Counted from the stretch's first letter, positions 7,449-14,932 are shown. The stretch is 17,726 bases of DNA from MWBV01 sp964418095 (GCA_964418095.1 CAYQKM010000011.1:1-17726), one strand, 5' to 3'. The notes: a model not told the origin generated them from the sequence alone. Translations and numbers: made by a program.

Positions 7449-8135
7449 CTATTTAGCCTTATAATCCTTTTTAATATTTCCTTTTTTAGTGCTAATCTCC
7501 TTGGTGTTTCCTTTCTTCTTAATCGCATCTGAAAAATCGTTTATTATTTTTTTTAGATTTTTTTCTTCTTTTTTCAATTCTTCTTCTTTCTCAATAAGTT
7601 TTAGGTATATCTCTTGCCATTCTGATTCTAATTTTTGCAAAACATGCATTCTTTTATTTATTCTAGATTTAAACTCTTTTTCAACGGCTTCTGTTATAAA
7701 TTCATTTTTCTGTTTTTCCCAATGTTCTTTCATCTCCTCAATAGCGCTTTTACCAGAAAATCTTTTTTGATACCATTCATTTATTTTTGCAGGGTCAAAA
7801 TTTTCTTTCTTTAATTCGCTCAATAAAGGATTAAAAAAACTATTCTCTAAATTTAAAGAGATTTCATCAATTTCATTTGATTCCTCTTCTGAATCATCTG
7901 TTTCAGTTTCTTCTTCGAATTCTTCCTCAACATCTTCAGAATCATTATTCCCTTGAACTACTACACTAATTTCTTCTTCAAGAGGTTCTTCTGGTTCTTG
8001 GACATTTTCTTCTATTTTTTTATAATTAGTTTCTTTTATCTTTTCTTTTTCAGACTTATCTTTTCTCAATTCTTTTTTTAACTCATCAATAGCCAAATCA
8101 GGAAGTTCATCAAGAACACTTGTTTTTTTAAACAT
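7449..8135 (-). CDS. Acidic/coiled-coil cytoplasmic protein, first gene of minus-strand operon
   Basis: The protein has 228 residues with no recognised family. Residues 1-40 are mixed charge; 41-92 form a strongly acidic, probably disordered tract (runs such as EEEFEEETETDDSEEES); 95-135 contain a conserved-looking patch (FFNPLLSELKK, INEWYQKRFSGKSA); 133-208 form a long charged helix likely to be a coiled coil; and the tail is basic with a repeated KKGN motif (208-211 and 217-220). There is no signal peptide or membrane segment, so it is cytoplasmic. As first gene of the operon it is transcribed divergently from the membrane ATPase across 132 bp, which suggests shared regulation. A scaffold or adaptor linking to a basic partner such as the 199-residue protein is inference. 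Confidence 0.75.
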   Translation of the reverse strand: MFKKTSVLDELPDLAIDELKKELRKDKSEKEKIKETNYKKIEENVQEPEEPLEEEISVVVQGNNDSEDVEEEFEEETETDDSEEESNEIDEISLNLENSFFNPLLSELKKENFDPAKINEWYQKRFSGKSAIEEMKEHWEKQKNEFITEAVEKEFKSRINKRMHVLQKLESEWQEIYLKLIEKEEELKKEEKNLKKIINDFSDAIKKKGNTKEISTKKGNIKKDYKAK

Positions 8136-8267
8136 TTTTAATCCTATAGAATTTAACCTCTTTCATTCAGTGAAAAGACGAAAATTCTTTAAATACTTTT
8201 TGGTAATCTGCTGTAGATTAACATTTTATATAGGAAACTTTATTAATTTCTTTTACACAATTATTAA
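8136..8267. promoter_or_regulatory. Divergent promoter region between minus operon and ATPase gene
   Basis: Three plus-strand boxes are visible: cgaaaattctTTTAAATAC-like (box 8187-8196), TTTATATA (8224-8231) and TTTATTAA (8239-8246, preceded by ggaaac). Only the last is 29 nt before the ATG at 8268, matching the leaderless spacing elsewhere in the window. The first also reads as a TATA box on the minus strand because it is nearly palindromic. A weaker minus-strand TTAAATTCT (8155-8147) lies about 20 nt before the ATG at 8135. Which box serves which gene is not settled. Confidence 0.45.
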
Positions 8268-11200
8268 ATGGGTAAAAAACGAGAGGGGTTTTCTGAAAAT
8301 GTATTTACTATTGTAGAAAAAGAACTAAAAAAACAAAAAAAAGAGGAAAGTCTTGAATTTATTCTTCTTTCTTTTGCCTTGCTATCTACAACTTTAATTT
8401 GCATACTTTTCATAACAAACGCCCTTTCAACAGGGTTTTCTACATATATCCCTTCTAAAGCAGGAGAAATTTCCGAATTAAATGTAACCCTTAAATTTCA
8501 AACATCGTATTGGCATGGATTATATGGTTTAGCCTTAAGAGTTCCGGGATATACTGAGCAAATTTTTGAGGATTTAAAAACAGGAGAAATTACCAGCACA
8601 GGATTATTCTTTAATTGCATACAGCAAGGAGTGGCGGGAGGAAATGAAGTATATGCTTCAACTTCTCCAGTAATTGATTTTGATTCTTTATTCCCTGCTA
8701 GCGTTTCACAAATAGATTCAATGACAGGATGTTCTTGGGGGATAGATTGTGCTTCAAACACATTTACCGATACAATGTGGATTATGGTAGGCACTAGAAA
8801 TATTACAGGCATTCCTTCAACTCACACTTACAGATGGGATGGAGAAGTTGGTTCATTTGATATAGGAATTTTAAATGATTCTAAAAATTTAGTATATGTC
8901 ACACACATCGCAAAACTACAAAAAGGATATAGCCCGAACACAACTGTAAATTTTCAGATGCTTCTGCCAATGCCCCCTTCATCTACAGAAAGATATTACT
9001 TTTTTACGGACCCTAACGATGAATGCCCAAGTGGAGAACTAGGAGAATCTGTTTTAACAAACATTTACGGATATGTTACCAATCTTTCAGGAGCACCATT
9101 AAGCAATATTACAATTGTTGTAGCAGGAGTAAATTCGACTACAGGAGAAGATGGAGTTTATAATCTTTCTTTAAATCTAAATCCCGGATCACATAATTTG
9201 ATTGCCTATGGTTCAGGTTATGACGAGTATATATCGGAAATAACTGTTAATTTTTCAAATTATATAATAGAAAAGAATATTACTATGAGGCAAGCTACCC
9301 CCAGCACAAGTGATTCTATTACGCCAAATGTCTGGGGATTTGTAGTAGATGCATTAGGCAATCCTCTAAGTGGAGTAAATGTTTATCTTGGAGGAGAGTT
9401 TTCTTTAACTAATGAGTTTGGCTACTATTCGCTCTCTCCGGAGATAATCCCTCAAAGCTATCCCTTAATCGCAACATTACTTGGATATAATAATTATTAT
9501 AAAATTTTACAGTTTAATAAAAATACAACTGAAATAAACCATAATGTCACCATGACATTAATGAACTTAGGAGAAACAAATAACCCCTATCCTACTGGAC
9601 CATATGAGGAAGAATTCCAAAAAGCTATTGAAGAAGTACAAAAAACAGGAGAAGACTATTGGATAAGCACAAAGAGCATCTTTAAAGAGATAAGACAAAA
9701 TACATTTGTAGAAGATATTCTAGGAATTTATAATTTTCAAACTTCAAGCATGAACATTATCTTATCTCTTTCTCCTGAAATAGGGAATTTTGTAAAATTA
9801 GACAGAGAAGCATTAACGCTTGGACCTAGAGAAGGAGGAGATATAAAAATAACTTTTTATGGGACAAAGCCAGTTGGAACATACGAAGGCATTTTAAAGA
9901 TAACTGGAGGAATAGAAAAAGAGATTCCAGTAACAGTAAAAGTAGTTGAAAACATGCTTCCAATAGAGACACTTTTGCTGTCAGTAGATTTATTTAAGAA
10001 CGTAATTAATCCTGGAGGGGATCTAAACTACAAATTAACCCTGCAGAACCTCTTAACTAACCAAGAATACAAGGTAGTTTTGGAAAAATTGGTTATCGGA
10101 GAAGAAGATTCAACAATTTATTATAGTGAAATTCAGGAAGTTGAAATAAAAAAATCACTTTCTATAATAGACCAGATTACTCTCCCCTCCAATATTTCTG
10201 AAGGAGATTATTTGTTTGTAGTTAACGCGAAATATCTTGGATTTATTTCCAGTGTAACAGCTCCTTTTTCTGTTCACAAGCCAATTTATCTTTATTCTTT
10301 TTTAGGAATACCTCTTTGGGTATTTTTTACAATTATCTCTTTTATTAGCTTTATTTTATTAAACCTCTTTCTTTACAAAAAATATAAGGAAAAAAGAAAG
10401 AGATATGGCATTGCTTTAGATTTAGCAACTCTTCCAAAACCAGATAAATCTTTATTCAAATTGGGGTTAATAGCAGAAACAAAGCATGCTGTTTACTTAG
10501 AACCTGAAAAATTAAAAACGCATACAATTGTTGCCGGAGCAACAGGTATGGGTAAAAGCATTTCCGCTCAAGTAATGGTAGAAGAAGCTCTCCTAAAAAA
10601 TGTTGCAGTAGTTGTTTTTGACCCAACAGCGCAGTGGTCAGGTATGCTTAGAAAATGCGAAGACAAAAAGATGATTTCGTTTTATCCTAAATTTGGGTTG
10701 AAATCTACTGATGCAAGAGGATTTCCTGGAAATATTAGACAAGTCTCACATGCAAGGGAAGTAATTGACATAAACAAATACATAAATCCAGGACAAATAC
10801 AGATATTTGCATTAAATAAATTAGATCCGAAGGATATTGATACATTTATTGCAAGCATGATACGGCAAATATTTAAGTCCGACCCAAAAGAAGCTCAAGA
10901 ATTAAAAGTATTACTTGTATTTGATGAAGTTCACAGGTTACTTTCAAAATTTGGAGGTAGTGGAGAAGGGTTTTTACAAATAGAAAGAGCATGCAGAGAA
11001 TTTAGAAAGTGGGGAATGGGGGTTATCTTGATTTCCCAGGTATTAAGCGATTTCGTAGGAGAAGTTAAAGCAAACATAAACACTGAAATTCAAACCAGAA
11101 CAGTGGAAGAATCAGATTTAGAGAGAATTAAAACAAAATATGGAGAAGAATTTTTGAAATCATTAGTAAGAGCAGAAGTAGGAGTAGCAATGTTTCAAAA

Positions 11201-11624
11201 TGCAGAATATAATAAAGGTAAGCCATATTTTGTTAACTTTAGACCAATACTCCATAATACCAGAAGACTTTCAGATGAAGAATTGGAGAAGTACAATAAA
11301 TATAATGACCTAATTGATGACTTTGAAAACCAGATAAATCAGCTTGAAAATGAGAAAGTTGATATTTTTGATTTGAAAATGGAATTAAAGCTTATTAAGG
11401 GAAAACTAATGACAGGAAACTTTTCAGTTGTAGATATTTATATCGAAGGCATAGCTCCAAGATTACAAAAACAATGGGAGAAAATAGGAAAGAAGCCAAA
11501 AAAAGTGGAGAAAAAATTATTAGATGAGTCTGAATTAAAAAAGTCATCAGAAGAAGCAAAAAAAGCAAGAGAAATTTTTGAAAAAGAAGAGCAGAAAAAA
11601 CAAAAAAGGAATGATATTCATTAA
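8268..11624 (+). CDS. HerA/VirB4-type membrane ATPase with large extracellular domain
   Basis: The protein has 1118 residues. TM1 is at about 31-53. The ectodomain runs from about 54 to 675: a domain shared with the protein at 12898-13695 (60-250), two carboxypeptidase-regulatory-like beta domains (265-340 and 354-430), a helical linker (445-485) and two Ig-like domains (about 488-560 and 564-672). TM2 (about 676-703) is followed by basic KKYKEKRKR. The cytoplasmic ATPase (730-1010) has Walker A GATGMGKS (757-764), a DPTAQW motif (785-790), Walker B VLLVFDEVHRLL (D886, E887), a sensor-like ISQ (Q924) and R944 as a possible arginine finger. A charged helical tail follows (1010-1118). Thirteen sequons lie in the ectodomain against one inside, which supports this topology. 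A stop codon directly precedes the ATG, so the start cannot move upstream. HerA relatives translocate DNA and VirB4 relatives power secretion; which applies here is unknown. Classical HerA is soluble. Confidence 0.85.
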   Translation: MGKKREGFSENVFTIVEKELKKQKKEESLEFILLSFALLSTTLICILFITNALSTGFSTYIPSKAGEISELNVTLKFQTSYWHGLYGLALRVPGYTEQIFEDLKTGEITSTGLFFNCIQQGVAGGNEVYASTSPVIDFDSLFPASVSQIDSMTGCSWGIDCASNTFTDTMWIMVGTRNITGIPSTHTYRWDGEVGSFDIGILNDSKNLVYVTHIAKLQKGYSPNTTVNFQMLLPMPPSSTERYYFFTDPNDECPSGELGESVLTNIYGYVTNLSGAPLSNITIVVAGVNSTTGEDGVYNLSLNLNPGSHNLIAYGSGYDEYISEITVNFSNYIIEKNITMRQATPSTSDSITPNVWGFVVDALGNPLSGVNVYLGGEFSLTNEFGYYSLSPEIIPQSYPLIATLLGYNNYYKILQFNKNTTEINHNVTMTLMNLGETNNPYPTGPYEEEFQKAIEEVQKTGEDYWISTKSIFKEIRQNTFVEDILGIYNFQTSSMNIILSLSPEIGNFVKLDREALTLGPREGGDIKITFYGTKPVGTYEGILKITGGIEKEIPVTVKVVENMLPIETLLLSVDLFKNVINPGGDLNYKLTLQNLLTNQEYKVVLEKLVIGEEDSTIYYSEIQEVEIKKSLSIIDQITLPSNISEGDYLFVVNAKYLGFISSVTAPFSVHKPIYLYSFLGIPLWVFFTIISFISFILLNLFLYKKYKEKRKRYGIALDLATLPKPDKSLFKLGLIAETKHAVYLEPEKLKTHTIVAGATGMGKSISAQVMVEEALLKNVAVVVFDPTAQWSGMLRKCEDKKMISFYPKFGLKSTDARGFPGNIRQVSHAREVIDINKYINPGQIQIFALNKLDPKDIDTFIASMIRQIFKSDPKEAQELKVLLVFDEVHRLLSKFGGSGEGFLQIERACREFRKWGMGVILISQVLSDFVGEVKANINTEIQTRTVEESDLERIKTKYGEEFLKSLVRAEVGVAMFQNAEYNKGKPYFVNFRPILHNTRRLSDEELEKYNKYNDLIDDFENQINQLENEKVDIFDLKMELKLIKGKLMTGNFSVVDIYIEGIAPRLQKQWEKIGKKPKKVEKKLLDESELKKSSEEAKKAREIFEKEEQKKQKRNDIH

Positions 11625-11650
11625 TTTTAAGCAGTAAAAAAACAAAAGAG

Positions 11651-11657
11651 ATAAAAA
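11651..11657 (+). promoter_or_regulatory. Weak TATA-like box for the 107-aa gene
   Basis: gATAAAAAc starts 28 nt before the ATG at 11679, the same spacing as the other leaderless candidates, but it departs from TTTAAATA. A TTAAATTA at 11663-11670 is too close to act as the box for this start. Read-through from the ATPase gene is equally possible. Confidence 0.3.
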
Positions 11658-11678
11658 CCATCTTAAATTAGGTATTGT

Positions 11679-12002
11679 ATGGGAGAATTAAAGAGGGTAG
11701 AAAGTATTTTTTCTTCTTTTATGAATAAAAAGCAATATAAGAAAATTAGTAAAATAAAAGATAAAGATGAAAAATTAGAGGTTCTTAAAAATACTCTTCT
11801 TTCAGAATTAAATTTAAGAAAACTTAAATTAGAGGTAAGAGTGAAAAAAATAAAAGATAAAAAAATAAAACATATTTTATCTATAAAGTTAGATATAATT
11901 CATTCAAAAACACGCCTATTAAGATTTAATTTTAATGAGAAAGATTTTAAAAAAATAGATTCATTATTAGTTAAGTTAGAAGAGGAGATATCAAATGCTT
12001 AA
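11679..12002 (+). CDS. Small basic helical cytoplasmic protein
   Basis: The protein has 107 residues, is Lys-rich and fully helical in appearance (about 28 Lys/Arg), with no signal peptide or membrane segment and no recognised family. Its C-terminal half reads as a helix pair (KLDIIHSKTRLLRF, then NEKDFKKIDSLLVKLEEE), the same layout as the end of the 160-residue protein at 6079-6561. It sits 54 nt after the ATPase gene and overlaps the coiled-coil gene downstream by 8 nt, so the two are co-translated and probably act together. A role as an accessory or adaptor of the ATPase is inference from position. Confidence 0.75.
   Translation: MGELKRVESIFSSFMNKKQYKKISKIKDKDEKLEVLKNTLLSELNLRKLKLEVRVKKIKDKKIKHILSIKLDIIHSKTRLLRFNFNEKDFKKIDSLLVKLEEEISNA
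11982..11989 (+). promoter_or_regulatory. Shine-Dalgarno (GAGGAGAT) for the 286-aa coiled-coil gene
   Basis: GAGGAGAT lies 5 nt before the ATG at 11995, inside the end of the upstream gene. It fixes the start and shows that this internal operon gene uses a leadered mechanism, unlike the leaderless first genes. Confidence 0.7.
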
Positions 12003-12855
12003 TTTTTTAAAGTCAAAGAAAAAGAAAAATGGAGAGGAAGAAACCTTTGAAGATTCTCCAGAGGAAACTGAAGAATCATCTACAAAGTCCCACAAAAAAG
12101 AAGCTCCATTAATTTCTCCTGGGGCATCAGATTCTCAGAATATTTTGAAGCTATCTATTGAAATAGACAGGCTAAAAGCTGGTCAAGAAGCACTTCAAGA
12201 AGTAAGGAAATCTTTTAGTGAGAGATTTACTCGTATAAGCGAACAAATAGGGGAATTGAGAGCAATGATCCTTGAAAGAGATAGATCTATCCAAGCGATG
12301 GAGCTTAGGTCAGTTAGGGCGATAGATTTGGTTGAATCAATAAAGCCTGATAAGTTTATGATGGATCTAGAGAGACAGAATGTTAAAATAGAAGCATTAA
12401 AAGCAAATTTAGAGGGTAATGAAGCTATTTTGGACCAAGTAATGGAAGAATTAAAAGATACTAGACGAAAGATAAGTTTTTTTAGAGGGGTGGAAGAAAT
12501 AATCAAACTAAGTGAAGAGATAAAAAAAGAGCTTATTGGAATAAAAAAAATAGAGGGAACAATTAATATTCAGACAGATAAAGTTCAAACAATTTACAGT
12601 GATATGAGAAGAAAAATTCAAGATTTAGACACTTTTAATTCTCAATTGCAAGAATCTAAAGCAACCATAGAGCAAAACTCAAAAGAGATAGATTTCTTAA
12701 AGACCAAATCTATGAATTTCGCAGAAAAAGATGAGCTGGATTCTTTACTCTCAAAAATACAAAAATATACAGACACACTAAAAGAGATTCAGAAAAAAAG
12801 TCCATTATCGAGAGATATCGAGAGACTTAAGACCCTTCTAGGAGAAATTAACTAA
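11995..12855 (+). CDS. FlaC-like coiled-coil scaffold protein
   Basis: The protein has 286 residues. Residues 1-12 are basic with hydrophobics (MLNFLKSKKKKN); 13-48 are acidic and disordered; 50-265 are almost continuous coiled coil, with the most family-like part at about 50-185 (SERFTRISEQIGELRAMILERD, KIEALKANLEGNEAI, FFRGVEEIIKLSEEIKKELI); a short C-terminal helix follows. There is no signal peptide, so it is cytoplasmic. The pattern resembles FlaC/D-type coiled coils of archaeal motility and type IV pilus loci as I remember them, where they are scaffolds around the motor ATPase; that similarity is recollection, not a search. It follows the ATPase and the 107-residue protein, from which it is translationally coupled, so it may form a collar or scaffold under the membrane ATPase. 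Confidence 0.65.
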   Translation: MLNFLKSKKKKNGEEETFEDSPEETEESSTKSHKKEAPLISPGASDSQNILKLSIEIDRLKAGQEALQEVRKSFSERFTRISEQIGELRAMILERDRSIQAMELRSVRAIDLVESIKPDKFMMDLERQNVKIEALKANLEGNEAILDQVMEELKDTRRKISFFRGVEEIIKLSEEIKKELIGIKKIEGTINIQTDKVQTIYSDMRRKIQDLDTFNSQLQESKATIEQNSKEIDFLKTKSMNFAEKDELDSLLSKIQKYTDTLKEIQKKSPLSRDIERLKTLLGEIN

Positions 12856-12869
12856 TATAAAAGAAAAGA

Positions 12870-12876
12870 TTATAAA
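12870..12876 (+). promoter_or_regulatory. TATA box (TTATAAA) for the 265-aa secreted protein gene
   Basis: TTATAAA begins 28 nt before the ATG at 12898 and is preceded by aagaaaaga (BRE-like). The spacing implies a leaderless transcript, so this gene probably has its own promoter although it lies only 42 nt after the coiled-coil gene. Confidence 0.55.
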
Positions 12877-12897
12877 CTATCTTTGCTTATTTTATAG

Positions 12898-13695
12898 ATG
12901 ATAAAGAGGAGAAATTTGCCTGTTTTATTTATAATAATTTTAGCATTTTTATGGGGAGTAAATTTAACAATTGCAGTTGAGCCATTTGGGGTAGAAAACA
13001 TAGTTAACTTGGGAACGACCAGAGCAACTCCGGATAGTGCAACAGGAATACCTGCACAAGCAGGAAATGTAACTGAGCTAAGCATATTTGGTTACACTAT
13101 AACTCAATCTTGGCAAGGATACTTCGGAAACATTAGTGGTACAATAATGTTAGCAGACAATAACGACAATATGATGTATAATTGGTCTTTAGCTTCTCCA
13201 GAAGGTGAGATATATGCATCTACAAATAATTCAATAGCATGGGAACATGTACAATGTTTTAATTTTAATGCAGATGGAACATATGCAGACTTAGATGACG
13301 AAATCCCAGGAGAAAATAATCAACACGGGACTAATTTAACAATTCTAGAATCTATGTTTGGAATAAAATATGATGATGTAGATGGAGTAGACGAAACATT
13401 TACTCTTCTCGGAGTAGGACACAAAACATTCTATACAAACAATCTAGAATTTTCAGAAGGAGAATGTAGAAGTACAAGAGTATTTAGCAATGCAGGGCAA
13501 GGAGAGGATAATAAATTCGAAGAAGCACTTTTATATGAGCCAACAACTAGAAGCATAATATTTGCCTCTTTATTGAATAAAGACACCCTTGGATTTGACA
13601 ACAATCCACACGATTTTGAGATGTTGGTTTTAGAGGACGGCCATAAAACAGATACAGACTCTACTATCTATTACTTTTGGGTAGAGTTAGAATAA
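12898..13695 (+). CDS. Secreted protein sharing a domain with the ATPase ectodomain
   Basis: The protein has 265 residues. Residues 1-27 form a signal peptide (MIKRR, then a hydrophobic core). The mature part is beta-rich and glycine/asparagine-rich, with a conserved-looking stretch AGNVTELSI (55-63), ITQSWQGYFGNISG (68-81) and PEGEIYAS (101-108), two cysteines (C120, C190), and an end in YYFWVELE. The ATPase ectodomain has the matching series AGEISELNV, FQTSYWHGLYGLAL and GNEVYAS, and its domain ends in a similar RYYFFTD, so the two look homologous. No C-terminal anchor is present, so the product is free, glycan-bound or complexed. I have a memory of similar proteins in archaeal genomes but know no function. 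Co-assembly with the ATPase ectodomain, as ligand or subunit, is inference. Confidence 0.75.
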   Translation: MIKRRNLPVLFIIILAFLWGVNLTIAVEPFGVENIVNLGTTRATPDSATGIPAQAGNVTELSIFGYTITQSWQGYFGNISGTIMLADNNDNMMYNWSLASPEGEIYASTNNSIAWEHVQCFNFNADGTYADLDDEIPGENNQHGTNLTILESMFGIKYDDVDGVDETFTLLGVGHKTFYTNNLEFSEGECRSTRVFSNAGQGEDNKFEEALLYEPTTRSIIFASLLNKDTLGFDNNPHDFEMLVLEDGHKTDTDSTIYYFWVELE

Positions 13696-13724
13696 TTAGA
13701 TTTAACCTCTATTCTTGAAAAAGG

Positions 13725-13732
13725 TTTAAATA
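13725..13732 (+). promoter_or_regulatory. TATA box (TTTAAATA) upstream of the short ORF and membrane protease gene
   Basis: TTTAAATA is preceded by cttgaaaaagg (BRE-like). It begins 29 nt before the ATG at 13754, the same distance as at 4380/4409, but 73 nt before the main ATG at 13798. Transcription should therefore start at or near 13754. Confidence 0.6.
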
Positions 13733-13753
13733 TACTTTTTAATAATTTTATCT

Positions 13754-13804
13754 ATGGAATTCCTCTTACTAAATCTTACTGAAGGGTATTTAATAGGATG
13801 TTAA
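13754..13804 (+). CDS. Possible 16-codon leaderless upstream ORF
   Basis: It encodes MEFLLLNLTEGYLIGC and a TAA. Its ATG is where transcription from the TTTAAATA box should begin, and its last codons overlap the ATG of the membrane protein gene in another frame (ggATGtTAA). This start-stop overlap is the usual layout for translational coupling. The peptide itself may have no function. If transcription starts later, this is only a 5' leader. Confidence 0.35.
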   Translation: MEFLLLNLTEGYLIGC

Positions 13805-14898
13805 ACTTTTTATTTTTATTAAATATGATTGTATCTTTAGGAATTGCAATTTTTATATTTGTAAATTTTATTAAAAATTATAAAGATAATATTGCTCTTA
13901 GAAAGATATTGTTTTTATTCTTAATTATAGGAATTATTTTTTTAATAAATTCTATTATTTTTTTATTATGGTCATTTAATGTGTTTGTATATTCTCCTCA
14001 AGATTTTTTGATAGTTCATTCTACATTGACCTCAATAGAAGCAATAATTCTTTTAATCATCCTGTATCGACTTAGAAATAATAAAAAGATATTTTATTTG
14101 CTTTTAATTTACTTAATCTCTATATCCTCCATAATGCTTGGTTGGAATGTTCCCCACTTTTTTCTAATTTCTTCATTAGCTTTAATGTTTATGTTGTTTC
14201 TTTTATTAATCTCAAATCAGCAATTTAAAAGAATAGCTAAATTTGCAATATTTTATTGCTCAATTTCTCTTTTATTAGAAGTAGTTTTTTTGCTTAAAAA
14301 CCAATTATCTCCAATAACCGGGTTAGTCTCTAACTTATTTTTCTTCTTATTCATCTTCTTTTTTTTAATTGATTTAAAAGAGATACCCTATACTGGTTAT
14401 GAAAATAAAGTAAAGATAAGTAGAAGTAATTATTTTTTTGATTTTTTGAGATATTTTATATTTATAATAATTCTAACAAATTTTGTGTTTATAGGAACAT
14501 TAGCAATACACGAGGCAGGGCATTTTTTTGTGGCTAAAATGGTTCCAGATTGTGGATTAGAAAAAATTGTTTATGAAGGGAAGCTTCCGCATACAGAAAT
14601 TTTATGTGACAATTCTACTAATTCTATAGATAAAATTCTTTTAGGAGGGTTTTTAGTCCCTGTAATAGTCGCACTACTGTTCTTTTTTGGAGGTGGAAAG
14701 TTTATGAAAGAAACCTCTTTTTTAATAATAGGATTTGATATATTAATAGCTTATAAAGATTTCATAGAATTAGGACTTTCTTCAATAGTTTCAACAATCT
14801 TTTCTATATTTGGAGCAATAGTAGTCATCTTAGCGATACTTGCACTAGCAAAATCAAGGACAACAGAAGAAAATTTTATTAGCTTGACAGGCAATTAG
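13798..14898 (+). CDS. Polytopic membrane protein with HExxH, M50-like zinc metalloprotease candidate
   Basis: The protein has 366 residues. About five hydrophobic helices fill residues 1-190; a short loop (191-215) precedes another helix (about 217-237) that runs directly into HEAGH (H238, E239, H242). Then come a loop with C252 and C270, helices at about 280-298 and 306-322 containing GFDILIAYKDF (D314 and D321 are candidate third ligands), and a last helix (328-352). A HExxH at the end of a membrane helix followed by GG and a membrane Asp is the arrangement of intramembrane M50/site-2 proteases. The canonical NxxPxxxLDG is not evident, so it would be a divergent M50B-type enzyme, or an inactive relative. 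Substrates could be membrane anchors of neighbouring exported proteins (inference). The uORF overlap suggests coupled translation. Confidence 0.65.
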   Translation: MLNFLFLLNMIVSLGIAIFIFVNFIKNYKDNIALRKILFLFLIIGIIFLINSIIFLLWSFNVFVYSPQDFLIVHSTLTSIEAIILLIILYRLRNNKKIFYLLLIYLISISSIMLGWNVPHFFLISSLALMFMLFLLLISNQQFKRIAKFAIFYCSISLLLEVVFLLKNQLSPITGLVSNLFFFLFIFFFLIDLKEIPYTGYENKVKISRSNYFFDFLRYFIFIIILTNFVFIGTLAIHEAGHFFVAKMVPDCGLEKIVYEGKLPHTEILCDNSTNSIDKILLGGFLVPVIVALLFFFGGGKFMKETSFLIIGFDILIAYKDFIELGLSSIVSTIFSIFGAIVVILAILALAKSRTTEENFISLTGN

Positions 14899-14904
14899 AA
14901 ACTC

Positions 14905-14912
14905 TTTTATAT
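14905..14912 (+). promoter_or_regulatory. TATA-like box (TTTTATAT) for the 461-aa exported protein gene
   Basis: TTTTATAT starts 28 nt before the ATG at 14933, consistent with leaderless transcription. The ATG at 14911 lies inside this box and is therefore not a plausible start. Confidence 0.5.
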
Positions 14913-14932
14913 GAACACTATTTCTTTAATTT

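Noticed and set aside
7859..8015. Acidic tract of the 228-residue protein as calcium-binding repeats
   Set aside because: It has no periodic DxDxDG spacing; it reads as a low-complexity Glu/Asp/Ser disordered segment.
8498..8812. Minus-strand ORF inside the ATPase gene
   Set aside because: It overlaps a long ORF with clear domains and has no promoter or family features of its own.
14911..14932. Upstream ATG at 14911 as an alternative start
   Set aside because: It sits inside the TATA-like box and is out of frame with the signal-peptide ORF starting at 14933.
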